Origin: Hyalangium ruber
GTDB lineage: Bacteria > Myxococcota > Myxococcia > Myxococcales > Myxococcaceae
DNA: 64,000 nucleotides
NCBI RefSeq assembly: GCF_034259325.1
Contig: NZ_JAXIVS010000005.1
Location: 372,001-436,000 of the forward strand
Direction of reading: 5' to 3'
In this document: positions 1 to 8,940 of the stretch, piece after piece
Position numbering within the stretch: position 1 is the stretch's first letter
Layout of the letters: every line of letters begins with the position of its first letter
Notes under the pieces: generated by a model
Database searches by the model: none
Told to the model about the DNA's origin: nothing
Seen by the model: only the letters and a program-made list of their open reading frames with translations
Program-made: the position numbers and the translations under genes

Positions 1-35
1 CCGTTGCAGCCCTGGCCGGCAGGGTGAATTCAGCC

Positions 36-434
36 CTACTCTGCGTCTTTGAGGAAGTTCTCGTAGGTTGCGGCATCCATGAGACTGCTCAACTGCTTCG
101 CATCCGAGACCTCGAGCTCGATGAACCACCCGTCTCCATAGGGCTCCTGATTCACCAACTCCGGATCTTCGACGATGCCCTCGTTGATGGTCACCACCTT
201 GCCTGCCACGGGGGCAAATACCTCGGCCACGGCCTTGACGGACTCGACGGTGCCAATCTCGTCTTCGGCGGCGAAGGTGTCACCCACCTTGGGCAGTTCC
301 ACGTACACGACATCGCCCAGTTGCCTCTGCGCGAAATCCGTGAGGCCGACCCTCACCCTGTTGTTACCTGCCGGCAACACCCACTCATGCTCCTTGGTGT
401 ACTTCAGTTCCTTAGGAACAGTCACGATCAGCAC
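36..434 (-). CDS. gcvH: Glycine cleavage system H protein
   Basis: This 132-residue protein has the full length of the H protein, the lipoyl carrier that moves the aminomethyl group between the P, T and L proteins of the cytoplasmic glycine cleavage complex. The N-terminal LKYTKEHEW stretch (residues 10-18) is typical of the family. The lipoylated lysine is Lys67 in the ESVKAV motif, followed by the conserved APVAGKV turn. The start is a GTG; no better ATG lies upstream in frame. It is the last gene of a minus-strand series after a TPR gene and a GNAT gene. gcvP would be expected to the left of the window, but only 35 bases are visible there, so this cannot be checked. Confidence 0.97.
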   Translation of the reverse strand: MLIVTVPKELKYTKEHEWVLPAGNNRVRVGLTDFAQRQLGDVVYVELPKVGDTFAAEDEIGTVESVKAVAEVFAPVAGKVVTINEGIVEDPELVNQEPYGDGWFIELEVSDAKQLSSLMDAATYENFLKDAE

Positions 435-485
435 CCCTCTCCGGTGATGGAGGTAGAAGAGGGCAGGAGCATAAGCATGGGAGCT

Positions 486-1022
486 TCACCGAGCGGATCG
501 AAAATCCGCGCCGAGCAGCTTGTAGTAGACGGCCGTGCCATCCAACGTGCCAGCCCCGTTCCGGGCGTACTCGGGAATCACTCCCACGCGGATCCAGCCC
601 AAGGATTGATAGAGCCGCTCGGCGGAGTCCCCTTCCCGCGTGTCCAGCACCAGGGTGCGCTTGCCCTGCTCCCGGGCCCGCGCCTCCACGGCGCGCATGA
701 GCGCTGCCCCCAGGCCTCGGCGGCGGAAGGCCGAGTGGACCAGCACCCGGGACACCTCGGCCCGGTGGCGAGCGTTGGCCTTTCCTGCCTCCACCAGCTG
801 CGCCGTCCCTGCCACCCGGCCCTCCACCCAGGCCAGGGCCAGGCTGCGTCTGCCCGCGACCAGGTCCTCCCGCACGCCTTCCCAGTAGGCCCGAGCCTCG
901 GATTCCTCCAGCGGTGGCAGGAAGCCCACCGAGGCCCCACCGTCCACTGCGTCCCTCAGCAGCTCCACCAGGGCCTCCCGGTAGGACTCGGCTTCCGTGG
1001 CATCCACGAAGCGGATCTCCAT
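486..1022 (-). CDS. GNAT-family N-acetyltransferase
   Basis: The 178-residue product has the GNAT fold signature. RVLVHSAFRRRGLGAALMRA at about residues 100-119 is the acetyl-CoA pyrophosphate-binding motif A (R-R-x-G-L-G-x-A), and the C-terminal TLVLDTREGDSAERLYQSLG segment is motif B. It should transfer an acetyl group from acetyl-CoA to a small amine, but the substrate cannot be told from sequence. I chose the ATG at 1022 (MEIRF) because GGAAG lies just upstream; an in-frame ATG at 1055 has no clear ribosome binding site. It sits 77 bases after a TPR gene and 51 bases before gcvH on the same strand, so cotranscription is possible. Confidence 0.88.
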   Translation of the reverse strand: MEIRFVDATEAESYREALVELLRDAVDGGASVGFLPPLEESEARAYWEGVREDLVAGRRSLALAWVEGRVAGTAQLVEAGKANARHRAEVSRVLVHSAFRRRGLGAALMRAVEARAREQGKRTLVLDTREGDSAERLYQSLGWIRVGVIPEYARNGAGTLDGTAVYYKLLGADFRSAR

Positions 1023-1099
1023 CGGGCTTCCAGCGTTCACGACCATGGATTCCATTTTCGCAGCGCCCCCAACCCGGGCGCCAGGGAGGACGTGTCGCC

Positions 1100-1825
1100 C
1101 TACCCTATCGAGCCGGTGTCCTGGAGCCCCTTGCGCAGCGAGTCCAGGAGCTCGGGTGGATCCCCCTCGCGAAAGCCCGCGAGCCCCGCCTCGAAGTCGG
1201 CACGAGATCCGGCGGCGTCCCCCATCCGGGCCCGCAGCGCCCCTCGATCGCGGAGCAGCTCCGGGTCCACCGAGTCCTCCTGTTCCGAGGCGATCGCGTC
1301 GGTGAGATCCTGGATGGCCTCCTCCAGCCGGCCCAGCCGAGCCCGCGCCTGGGCGCGCTGCTGAAGCAGCCAGGGGTTGCCCGGGTCCTCGGACAGGGCC
1401 CGGGTCCAGTCGCGCTCGGCCTCGGCGTGACGCTCGAGCGCCCGGAGGGACTCGGCGCGCTTCGCATAGAGGATGAGCAGCTTGCGGTGCCCTACCGACT
1501 CCACCATGTTGAAGTCCGCCACCGCCTCCACGTGACGGCCCAGCCGGGCGAGCGTAAGGGCCCGCTGGAGCCGCGTCGTCAGGTGCCCCGGCGCCAGTTC
1601 CAGGACGCGATCGAACCAGGGCAGCGCCTCCGCGGGAGCACGCCCCCAGATGCCGAGCGTCAACGCCATCTCCAGCAGCACCCGGATCTGCGTCGGGTGG
1701 GCCTCGGCCAGCTGCCGGATCAAGGCCAGCGCCATCTCGTAGCGCCCGCCACGCCTCAGGCGATCCACCTCGCGAAGCGGCGCGGCCAGCTCCGGCAGCC
1801 ACGGAATGCGTCCCTTGTGCGCCAA
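1100..1825 (-). CDS. Tetratricopeptide repeat protein
   Basis: This 241-residue protein is made almost entirely of helix-turn-helix TPR units, recognisable by A-L-x-x-A/G-R-x-x-E-A patterns such as ALTLARLGRHVEAVADF, LRALERHAEAERDWTRAL and RARARLGRLEEAIQDL. TPR arrays bind other proteins; no enzymatic domain, signal peptide or membrane segment is visible, so it is probably cytoplasmic. The start is taken as TTG at 1825 because GGGAGGAC lies about eight bases upstream on the minus strand and no in-frame ATG gives the same context. It lies between selO and the GNAT gene on the same strand. Its partner is unknown. Confidence 0.75.
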   Translation of the reverse strand: MAHKGRIPWLPELAAPLREVDRLRRGGRYEMALALIRQLAEAHPTQIRVLLEMALTLGIWGRAPAEALPWFDRVLELAPGHLTTRLQRALTLARLGRHVEAVADFNMVESVGHRKLLILYAKRAESLRALERHAEAERDWTRALSEDPGNPWLLQQRAQARARLGRLEEAIQDLTDAIASEQEDSVDPELLRDRGALRARMGDAAGSRADFEAGLAGFREGDPPELLDSLRKGLQDTGSIG

Positions 1826-1890
1826 ACCCCGCGTCCTCCCTCAACGGCATCCTGCCGGGTGCAGGGCTCCCGGGATAGGCCGTTGCACGA

Positions 1891-3459
1891 CTATGAGCTG
1901 CACGAGAGCGCCGAGCATCCCGGCTTCGTTCGGGCCCAGTCCGGCCGCTTCGCCGCGAAATGCTCGCGTCCAGGCTGTTCATCGAACGGCCTGCGCATCA
2001 CGTCGAGCAGCGCGTGTACCTTCGAGTCATCGCCCGCGTGCGCGGCATCGATCGCCTCCTGGGCGAGCCAGTTGCGCAGGACGTACTTCGGATTCACCGC
2101 GTTCATGCGCCGCGCCAGCTCCGCCGGGGCCGCCTCCTCGCGCCGCGTTCGCTGCCACCAGGCCTTGAGCCACTCGACGCCCTTGGCCACATGGACCTCG
2201 GGAACCTCGCCGTAGAAGCTCTCGCGCACCACCGCTGGCAGCTCCGTGGGCGCCGTCTCCGCCGTCACCACCTGAGCCAGGCCCCGGAAGAAGCGGGTCA
2301 TGTCCGTCTCCTCCGCCGCGAGCCACGCGAAGCAGCCGTTCATCAGCGCGAGGTCTTCCTCGTTCCGGAGAGAAGACAGCCCGAGCTTCGCTGCGAAGCG
2401 CCGCGTCGCCTCCTCCTCGAAGGCGCGCTGGTACTCGAGCAGCCCTGCCTCCACCAGGGACTCGTCTTCCTCGAAGAGCGGCATCAGCGCAGCGCCCAGC
2501 CGCTCGACGTTCCACAACCCGATGTTCGGCTGGTTGCCGAACCGGTAGCGCCGCTGCTCCGCGTCGGTCGTGTTGGGCGTCCACCCCGGGTTGAAGTCGT
2601 CAATCCACCCGTAAGGGCCGTAGTCGAGGGTGAGGCCGAGGATCGACATGTTGTCGGTGTTCATCACCCCATGAACGAACCCGACCGCCTGCCAGTGCGC
2701 GATGAGCCGCGCCGTGCGCCGGGCCACCTCGCGATAGAAGGCCGCGTACGTCTCCTTCGAAGGCGCGCCAAGCTCCGGGAAGAAGTGCGTCACCGTGTAG
2801 TCCGCGAGCTGCTTCAGCAGCTTCACGTCCCCTCGGCTCGTGCAGAGCTCGAAGTTGCCGAACCGGAGGAAGGTCGGCGCCACTCGACAGACAATGGCCC
2901 CCGGCTCGGCTTGGGGATTGCCGTCATAGAACATGTCCCGAATGACCGGCTCGCCCGTGGCGACCAGCGACAGCGCCCGCGTCGTGGGCACACCAAGGTG
3001 GTGCATCGCCTCGCTGCACAGGAACTCGCGAATGGACGAGCGCAGCACCGCGCGCCCATCGGCGCGGCGTGAGTAGGGCGTGGGCCCCGCGCCCTTCAGC
3101 TGCAGCTCATGACGCGTCCCGTCAGGCGCCACCCGCTCGCCCAGGACGATGGCACGGCCGTCCCCCAGCTGCCCGGCCCAGTGGCCGAACTGGTGCCCGC
3201 CGTAGTTGGCGGCGTACGGCACCATGCCCGGCCAGAGCGCGTTGCCGGCCAGCACCTGCACCGTCTCGGCGGATTGCATGGTGGCCTCGTCCAGACCGAG
3301 CTGCCGGGCCACCTCGGGAGACCAGGCGACCATCCGCGGCGCGGACACGGGCGTCGGCGCCACCTTCGACCACAGCGCGCCGTGAACCTGGCGCCGGTGG
3401 GGCTCGCTGAGGAGATCTCCAGGGGTGGAATCAACAAAGCGGGAGAGAAACGAAAGCAT
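1891..3459 (-). CDS. selO: SelO/YdiU family protein adenylyltransferase
   Basis: The 522-residue protein matches the SelO (YdiU) pseudokinase family across its length. Members of this family transfer AMP from ATP to Ser, Thr or Tyr of target proteins and have been linked to the oxidative stress response. Visible hallmarks are the NYGGHQFGHWAGQLGDGRA block (residues 85-103), the ELQLKGAGPTPYSR segment and the active-site loop GFVHGVMNTDNMSI (about 260-273), which carries the conserved Asn and Asp. The tail ends in a Cys-containing sequence (Cys515 and Cys520, ending SCSS), the usual bacterial counterpart of the eukaryotic CxxU redox motif. The ATG start fits the family. It stands on the minus strand ahead of the TPR gene. 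Confidence 0.95.
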   Translation of the reverse strand: MLSFLSRFVDSTPGDLLSEPHRRQVHGALWSKVAPTPVSAPRMVAWSPEVARQLGLDEATMQSAETVQVLAGNALWPGMVPYAANYGGHQFGHWAGQLGDGRAIVLGERVAPDGTRHELQLKGAGPTPYSRRADGRAVLRSSIREFLCSEAMHHLGVPTTRALSLVATGEPVIRDMFYDGNPQAEPGAIVCRVAPTFLRFGNFELCTSRGDVKLLKQLADYTVTHFFPELGAPSKETYAAFYREVARRTARLIAHWQAVGFVHGVMNTDNMSILGLTLDYGPYGWIDDFNPGWTPNTTDAEQRRYRFGNQPNIGLWNVERLGAALMPLFEEDESLVEAGLLEYQRAFEEEATRRFAAKLGLSSLRNEEDLALMNGCFAWLAAEETDMTRFFRGLAQVVTAETAPTELPAVVRESFYGEVPEVHVAKGVEWLKAWWQRTRREEAAPAELARRMNAVNPKYVLRNWLAQEAIDAAHAGDDSKVHALLDVMRRPFDEQPGREHFAAKRPDWARTKPGCSALSCSS

Positions 3460-3584
3460 GTAGACTCAGATGCTCCAGCGACACCGGTGATGCGGGGTGC
3501 CGCACCGGGCTTTCACGCGGTTCTGACGCTCCCTCGCCCATCTGGCAAGCGGCTTGCGACCCCAGAACCCGATCGCGCCACGCT

Positions 3585-4469
3585 TCACAGCGGTGCCAGG
3601 AACTGGCGGATGTGCGTGAGCACCTGCTTGATCTTGGGAATTTCCGAGAGGGCCTCGGGCACGCTGATGCGAACCGGGCGCTCGCGCCCCACCAGGTCGG
3701 GCAGCACGGGTACCAAGAGGTCGGCGGGACTGCCGGGGTCGGGCAGCTCCACGGTGGGAACCAGGCCAATCCCCAGCCCCGCGATGCAGCAGGTGCGGAT
3801 CAGATGGATGTCCGCGCTGATGAGCGCCGGCTGTACCGTGAAGACGGTGCCCCGAAGCGTGGGCCAGCTGCGCGGATCGCCTCCTGGCGTCTCCCACGAG
3901 AAGAGCTCGTGGCGTTGCAGCTCCTGCAACGAACTCGGAGTCCCCTTCTGTTGCAGGTAGTCCTTACTGGCGATCAGCCCCTCTCGCACGCGCAGCACCA
4001 CCTGCGAGAGCCAGGGTCCCCTCGGGGTGTCCTCTCCGAAGTGAACCGCCATGTCCACGTTGTCCAGCGGCTCGCCCAGCGGGTCGTCGCTGGCACGGGC
4101 GTGAACGCTCAGCCGAGGATAGGAGGCCCGCAGCAGCCCGAAGAGCGGCGCGACCAGGTGCGGCGGCAGTCCCACGGGCATCACCACCCGGAGCACTCCC
4201 GACGGGTCCTGGCCCACCTCGCGGAGGGAGGCCAGCAGCGCGCTCGTCTCCTGCATCATGACCCGCCCGCGCTGGGCGAGCGCATCACCCGCTTCGGTCA
4301 GGAGGATGCCATGGGGGGTGCTCTTGAGGAGCGGCACGCCGACGCGCGCCTCGAGCGCCTCGACCCGGCGCCTCAGCGTCGTGCGCGAGACGCCCAGGGA
4401 CTCGGCGGCGGCCAGGAACGAGCCCGTCTCCACGACGTCGAGAAAAGCACGCAACTCTTCCAGATCCAT
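3585..4469 (-). CDS. LysR-type transcriptional regulator
   Basis: The 294-residue product has an N-terminal winged helix-turn-helix (residues 1-60, with FLAAAESLGVSRTTLRRRVEALE as the recognition region) followed by a LysR substrate-binding domain of about 200 residues. It should bind DNA as an oligomer and respond to a small effector that is not predictable here. I chose the ATG at 4469 because GGAGAGAGG precedes it; longer in-frame starts lack this and add a non-homologous extension. It is divergent from a CHRD-domain gene, and a perfect 8-base inverted repeat lies between them at 4490-4510. That is the usual arrangement for a LysR regulator and its target. Confidence 0.92.
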   Translation of the reverse strand: MDLEELRAFLDVVETGSFLAAAESLGVSRTTLRRRVEALEARVGVPLLKSTPHGILLTEAGDALAQRGRVMMQETSALLASLREVGQDPSGVLRVVMPVGLPPHLVAPLFGLLRASYPRLSVHARASDDPLGEPLDNVDMAVHFGEDTPRGPWLSQVVLRVREGLIASKDYLQQKGTPSSLQELQRHELFSWETPGGDPRSWPTLRGTVFTVQPALISADIHLIRTCCIAGLGIGLVPTVELPDPGSPADLLVPVLPDLVGRERPVRISVPEALSEIPKIKQVLTHIRQFLAPL

Positions 4470-4489
4470 GCTCGTGCCTCTCTCCCCGG

Positions 4490-4510
4490 GGTGGCCGCGC
4501 AACGGCCACC
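4490..4510. promoter_or_regulatory. Inverted repeat, candidate LysR operator
   Basis: Two perfect 8-base arms, GGTGGCCG and CGGCCACC, are separated by CGCAA in the 118-base divergent region between the LysR gene (ATG at 4469) and the CHRD gene (ATG at 4588). Position and symmetry fit an autoregulatory LysR site. It lacks the classic T-N11-A core with AT-rich flanks, so it could be a simple hairpin instead. Confidence 0.45.
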
Positions 4511-4587
4511 GTATGTCCGTCTTCGGCCATCGTCCACGCGCCGCGCCGGCTACGAAAGAGGCCTCCAACTGCAAGGTGGAACGCCCC

Positions 4588-5226
4588 ATGCGCATGCCCG
4601 CTGCCCTCGCCCTCCCTCTCGCGCTGTTCACGCTTCCCGCCTGGGCCAAGGATCCTGCCCAGGGGGCGACGACCTTCACGGTCTATGAAGCCTACATGAG
4701 CCCCGCCCAGGAGCCGGGCGAGGAGTCCGAGGTCCCCAAGCTGCTGGAGAAGAGCCTCGGGGGCACGGCTCCCGCGACGCCCCGCGAGAGCCGCAAGTCC
4801 CGGGGCTATGGGCAGATCCGGTTCGCCAAGGACCTGAGCAAGGCCTACGTCGATGTCGAGATCCAGGGAGTGAACGCAACCGACATCGTCATGTTCCACA
4901 TCCACTGCGGCCCTCCGGGCGTCCTGGGCCCCATCATCGTGGACTTCGGAGACCACGAGAGCCCCGCGAAGAAGCTCGCCACCGGCAAGTTCTCCATGGA
5001 GCTCACCAACAAGAATGTCGTCTTCGTCAAGGACATGCCCAAGGGGCTCAAGCCCACGCTGCCCGAGGGTTGCCCCTCCGAGCTGGGCTTCCTGAGCCAG
5101 GCCAAGACGCTGGCCGGGCTCGAGTACCTGGCGAAGAAGGGGGTGCTCTACTTCAACCTCCACACCAAGGCGCACACCTACTACGGAGAGATGCGCGGGC
5201 AGATCTACCCCGCGCAGGAGAAGTAG
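4588..5226 (+). CDS. Secreted CHRD-domain protein
   Basis: The 212-residue protein begins with a signal peptide (residues 1-20, ending PAWA) and then carries a CHRD domain. CHRD is the fold first described in chordin and found in many bacterial secreted proteins of unknown role. The diagnostic parts are HIHCGPPGVLGPIIVDF in the middle and LHTKAHTYYGEMRGQIYP at the C-terminus. The ATG at 4588 is preceded by AAGGTGG. The gene is divergent from the LysR regulator and probably controlled by it. The domain architecture is clear, but no enzymatic activity or ligand can be assigned. Confidence 0.85.
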   Translation: MRMPAALALPLALFTLPAWAKDPAQGATTFTVYEAYMSPAQEPGEESEVPKLLEKSLGGTAPATPRESRKSRGYGQIRFAKDLSKAYVDVEIQGVNATDIVMFHIHCGPPGVLGPIIVDFGDHESPAKKLATGKFSMELTNKNVVFVKDMPKGLKPTLPEGCPSELGFLSQAKTLAGLEYLAKKGVLYFNLHTKAHTYYGEMRGQIYPAQEK

Positions 5227-5240
5227 GGCTCGCCTACAGC

Positions 5241-6557
5241 TCACGCATGGGCGCGAACGGTCGACTCCTGATGCTCCGGGAGCTCGGCGAAGGACTCCAA
5301 GCCTTCCAGCAACGAGCCCGTGTCCGGGCGCAGGTATTCCGTCAGCAGGTCGTCGCCAAGGCGAGCGTGCGCGAACGGGTGCAGTTGGAAGGCCGTTCCC
5401 TGAGCGGTGGCAAGGCCCAGACGATGCCGCTGACCTCCTCCGATCTTCGGCGCCGTGAAGACATGGGCGAGATCGATCAGGTCGGCCGTGGCCAACGCGG
5501 AGAGCAAGCGCGGACCGCCCTCCACCAGGACGCTGTGTAGGGGGCGCCCTACCCGCTCGGCAACGAGCGGATCCGATAACGCCTCATACAGGCCCAGGAT
5601 GGGGGACTTCCCTTCCGGGAGCGGAACGCCGTGGACGTGCTCCATGCCCGGAGCCGAGAGCCGCGCGTTCTCCAGCACCGCATTGCTCGTCAGCAGGACC
5701 GTAGGCGTCTCTGGAGAGAAGGTGCGCTGCAGCAGGACCCGCCACTGCGCCTCGGGACAGGAGAGGATGCGCCCCCGGGGATCGAACAGCACCCGGACCG
5801 GCTGCCGGTGATGAGGCCCTCGGCACGAGCGCACCGTGAGCGTCGGATGATCGGCCAGCACCGTGCCCGCCCCCACGAGGATGGCGTCGTACTTCTGGCG
5901 GAGCCAGTGTGCGTACGCGCGGGACTCCTCACCGGAGATCCACTGGGTGTGCCCGTCGTCGTAGGCGAGCTGCCCATCGAGGGTCTGCGCCCACTTGGCC
6001 GCCATCAGCGGACGCTTCGCGAGTTGCCAGAAGAGGAACGGCAGGTGCCAGGCGATCAGCTCGTCGCGCAGCACCCCGAGCCGCAGCTCCACGCCGGCCT
6101 GCCGCACGCGTCGCAGCCCGCCCCCCGCCACCAGCGGGTTCGGATCCGCCAGCCCGACGACACAGCGGGCGAAGCCGCAGCTCTCCACCAGCTCCACGCA
6201 GGGCGGCTGTCGGCCTGTATGCGAGCAGGGCTCCAGCGTCACGTAGATCGTCGCCCCACGCAGCACGGAGCGATCCGCCACACTCTGGATGGCGACCCGC
6301 TCGGCATGCCGGCCGCCATGCACCTCCGTCGCTCCCTCGGCGATGACCCGACCGTCCTTGACGATGACACAGCCCACCGTGGGGTTCGGGTTGCTGCGGC
6401 CATTGCCTGACATGGCCCGCTCCAGCGCCAGCTGCATCCACCGCTCGTCCTCATCTCGCTGCGGAGCGCCCACGGGCTCCGCGCGGTGCTGGAGCCCGCT
6501 CGGCAGCGTGCGGGAGAGCAGCCCTCCGCCGCCAAAGCCCCTGCGCAGGGAGATCAT
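5241..6557 (-). CDS. ribD: Bifunctional RibD: pyrimidine deaminase/reductase
   Basis: The 438-residue protein has both RibD halves. The N-terminal zinc deaminase shows GGRHAERVA (His84, Glu86) and EPCSHTGRQPPC (Cys111, Cys120). The C-terminal NADPH-dependent reductase shows MAAKWAQTLDGQLAY, HTQWISGEESR and VEGGPRLLSAL. RibD deaminates and reduces the ribosylaminopyrimidine made by GTP cyclohydrolase II. The ATG at 6557 overlaps the TGA of the upstream WD-repeat gene (ATGA), so translation is coupled. This start gives about 35 extra N-terminal residues compared with Escherichia coli RibD. Its neighbours are ribA and a WD-repeat gene rather than ribE or ribH. That suggests a special pathway of the toxoflavin ToxE type, not vitamin supply; this role is inferred. 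Confidence 0.93.
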   Translation of the reverse strand: MISLRRGFGGGGLLSRTLPSGLQHRAEPVGAPQRDEDERWMQLALERAMSGNGRSNPNPTVGCVIVKDGRVIAEGATEVHGGRHAERVAIQSVADRSVLRGATIYVTLEPCSHTGRQPPCVELVESCGFARCVVGLADPNPLVAGGGLRRVRQAGVELRLGVLRDELIAWHLPFLFWQLAKRPLMAAKWAQTLDGQLAYDDGHTQWISGEESRAYAHWLRQKYDAILVGAGTVLADHPTLTVRSCRGPHHRQPVRVLFDPRGRILSCPEAQWRVLLQRTFSPETPTVLLTSNAVLENARLSAPGMEHVHGVPLPEGKSPILGLYEALSDPLVAERVGRPLHSVLVEGGPRLLSALATADLIDLAHVFTAPKIGGGQRHRLGLATAQGTAFQLHPFAHARLGDDLLTEYLRPDTGSLLEGLESFAELPEHQESTVRAHA

Positions 6558-8272
6558 GGATGCGCCTCCATGACGGCCGCCGCCGCCACCCTCCGGACCG
6601 AGGACACCCCCACCTCGTAGAGCTGCCCGTCGTACGAGCTGGCGGTGAACCGGCCGGGCTCGCGCGCCGCCGCGACGTTGGAGATCCCCGCGGCCGTCGG
6701 GCGGGTGAAGCGCACCCAGCGGCGCTGCTCGACGTCGAAGATGGCCACCGAGCCGGCGTAGTCCCCCGTGGCGATCCACCGCCCATCCGAGGACGCGGCG
6801 ATGCACTTGATGGAGTGCCGGTGCGGCGACTCGAACGCCTCCGCCTTCCCGCCCGTCCACAGCCGGAGCTTGCGGTCCCGGCTGATGCTGGCGAAGCGGC
6901 CATCCGGGAGCGCGGCGCACCCATTGGCGATCCGATCGTGCGCCTTGTCGATCCGGCGCATCAGGCCGAAGTCCGACAGCCGGTGCATGGCGGCGGCGCC
7001 AGTGGCGCAGACGGAGAAGAGGATGCCCTGGGAGCAGGCGACGCCCTTGATGGCATTCTCATGGAGGGACACGGTCGCCACGTACACGATGTCCTGCCCC
7101 TCCCGGCGGAAGACGAGCCCCTCTCCGGTATAGGCGCCGATGACGGCGTGCGGGACACCGTCCTTGATGAAGGTGGCGCCGCAGTTCAGGGGCGAGCGGT
7201 GTTGGTAGATGCACTTGCCGCTGACCGCATCGAACACCCGGCCCATCTGTCCCCCCGTGAGGACGGAGGAGCCAAAGGGCAGCAGGAAGTTGCAGAGACT
7301 GCCGAGCTCGGAGATCGGCTTCCCATCCTTGAAGGCCACGCCGGCATCCCCGATGGCGTAGGTGCTGCCATGCGCATGCGCCACCGCGTTCAGGCTGATG
7401 TCCGGGTCGATGCCGCCCGTGTCCCAGGTGTCGCTGGCGTAGTCATAGAGCGCATAGGTGGACCCGAAGGTGCCGAAGGCGAGCTTGGACTCACCGAAGA
7501 ACGCACAGGAGCGGGGCCAGACGATGCTGGGGAACTCGGAGACGCGCAGCCGCCGCAGCGTCCCCTCCTCGTAGGCCCAGATCATCACGTTGCGGTCATA
7601 GCTCAGGCTGACCAATTGTCCCCGGTTGTAGACCAGCCGCTTGATGCCCGCCGCGTGGGCCGGGATGCGACGAATTCCTTCCTTGGCCAGGAGCAGGATC
7701 TCTCCGTTGTCATTGCCGGCGAACACCATCCCATCCTCGGCGATGGCGATCGTGTCGGTCTCCACATCGCCCAGATCGATCGTCTCCAGCAGTTGACCGG
7801 TCCGCGCGTCCCAGCGGCGGATCGTCCCATCGTCGCTGCTGGAGATCACCCGATCGCTGTCACGCTCCCAGCTCACGGAGATGACATCCGACTCGTGGCC
7901 GTGCATCTCGGCGCGAAGCTGGCCATCGATCGAGAACACGCGCACGGTGTGGTCCCGTGAGCACGTCGCCACCAGGTCCCCACGCGCGTTGAAGGCCGCC
8001 ATCTCCACGTCATCCTGGTGGTGGCTCAGCACGGCCCGCAACTTCATATAGGGCAATTCCCAGACACGCGCCGTGTGGTCGCTGCTCGAGCTGACCAGAT
8101 ATCGGCCACACGGGCTGAAGGCACACTGGTTGGCCAGGTGATCGTGATAGGCGCGAGCGATGGGCGTCCGGGAAAGTCCCTCCCAGAGGATGAGTTGGTT
8201 GTCATAACCAGCGGTCGCGATGTACTTGTCTTGATAGGCGGATACACCGCTGATGGGGCCGAGGTGCTTCAT
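6554..8272 (-). CDS. WD-repeat beta-propeller protein, ToxC-like by context
   Basis: The 572-residue protein consists of WD40-like blades, for example SSSSDHTARVWELP, CSRDHTVRVFSIDG, SSSDDGTIRRWDA and SISRDRKLRLWTGG. This is enough for one or two seven-bladed propellers. There is no signal peptide, so it is probably cytoplasmic. The ATG at 8272 is preceded by AGGAAAGGAAAT; an in-frame ATG at 8299 overlaps the ribA stop (TGATG) but has no ribosome binding site of its own. It is sandwiched between ribA and ribD in a coupled operon. In toxoflavin operons a WD-repeat gene of unresolved catalytic role is likewise found with GTP cyclohydrolase II and RibD-like genes, so a scaffold or catalytic role in azapteridine assembly is possible. 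Confidence 0.85.
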   Translation of the reverse strand: MKHLGPISGVSAYQDKYIATAGYDNQLILWEGLSRTPIARAYHDHLANQCAFSPCGRYLVSSSSDHTARVWELPYMKLRAVLSHHQDDVEMAAFNARGDLVATCSRDHTVRVFSIDGQLRAEMHGHESDVISVSWERDSDRVISSSDDGTIRRWDARTGQLLETIDLGDVETDTIAIAEDGMVFAGNDNGEILLLAKEGIRRIPAHAAGIKRLVYNRGQLVSLSYDRNVMIWAYEEGTLRRLRVSEFPSIVWPRSCAFFGESKLAFGTFGSTYALYDYASDTWDTGGIDPDISLNAVAHAHGSTYAIGDAGVAFKDGKPISELGSLCNFLLPFGSSVLTGGQMGRVFDAVSGKCIYQHRSPLNCGATFIKDGVPHAVIGAYTGEGLVFRREGQDIVYVATVSLHENAIKGVACSQGILFSVCATGAAAMHRLSDFGLMRRIDKAHDRIANGCAALPDGRFASISRDRKLRLWTGGKAEAFESPHRHSIKCIAASSDGRWIATGDYAGSVAIFDVEQRRWVRFTRPTAAGISNVAAAREPGRFTASSYDGQLYEVGVSSVRRVAAAAVMEAHP

Positions 8273-8298
8273 GGCGTGTGATTTCCTTTCCTCGAACA

Positions 8299-8940
8299 TC
8301 AGCGAAGTTTGAGATTGTGATTGGCGCGTGTGACTTTCGCCTCGAGATATCGCTCGTTGTGCGCCGTCAGGTAGATGCCGGTGGACACCTGCTCCACGAT
8401 GGAGATGCCATGCGCGGTCAACTGCTCCGCCTTGTCCGGGTTGTTGGACAGGAGCCGGATCCGCCGCACGTCGAGCGCGGCCAACATGTCGGCGGCGCAT
8501 GAGTAGCTCCGCAGATCGTCCTCGAAGTTGAGGTGCCGGTTGGCCTCGAAGGTGTCCATGCCCTGCGTCTGGAGGTGGTACGCGTCCATCTTCGCGTAGA
8601 GCCCGATGCCCCGGCCCTCCTGGCGCAGATAGACGAGGTAGCCACCCTCGGAGTTGATCCGGAAGAGCGCCTCGCGCAGCTGCGCGCCGCAGTCGCACCG
8701 CTGGGAGCCAAAGACGTCCCCCGTCATGCACTCGGAGTGGAGCCGGACCAGCGGCACCCGCCCGGGCACCTCCGGCCCCAGCTGCACCACGAAGTGCTCC
8801 TTGCCGTCGGGCAGGTTGTGGAAGGTATAGAAGACGCCTCGGGAGTACCCATCGAGGATGGGAATGGGAACATCCCGCCGTACGGTGACGACAGGCTTGG
8901 AGTCCAGAGCTTCCGAGATGTACCGAGGCTGATTGAGCAT
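8299..8940 (-). CDS. ribA: GTP cyclohydrolase II
   Basis: The 213-residue enzyme opens the imidazole ring of GTP, releasing formate and pyrophosphate and giving the diaminopyrimidine that RibD uses. The three zinc cysteines are in HSECMTGDVFGSQRCDCG (Cys71, Cys82, Cys84), and the catalytic RQEGRGIGLYAK segment (residues 106-117) is intact. There is no fused RibB domain. The ATG at 8940 (MLNQ) matches the family N-terminus; the longer reading from 9045 adds an arginine-rich stretch that looks non-coding. It is first in the minus-strand arm ribA, WD-repeat, ribD. I saw no FMN riboswitch upstream, which fits a role outside riboflavin supply. Confidence 0.93.
   Translation of the reverse strand: MLNQPRYISEALDSKPVVTVRRDVPIPILDGYSRGVFYTFHNLPDGKEHFVVQLGPEVPGRVPLVRLHSECMTGDVFGSQRCDCGAQLREALFRINSEGGYLVYLRQEGRGIGLYAKMDAYHLQTQGMDTFEANRHLNFEDDLRSYSCAADMLAALDVRRIRLLSNNPDKAEQLTAHGISIVEQVSTGIYLTAHNERYLEAKVTRANHNLKLR

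Noticed and set aside
486-1982. A single 498-residue protein joining the TPR and GNAT regions
   Set aside because: Only the last 178 residues are coding-like; the N-terminal part is an Arg/Gly/Ala-rich reading in the wrong frame of the TPR gene.
5241-8940. ribA and ribD as a simple riboflavin supply operon
   Set aside because: ribE and ribH are missing, a WD-repeat gene sits between the two, and the neighbours encode peptide export and FGE-like proteins. A special pathway fits better, though a double role cannot be excluded.
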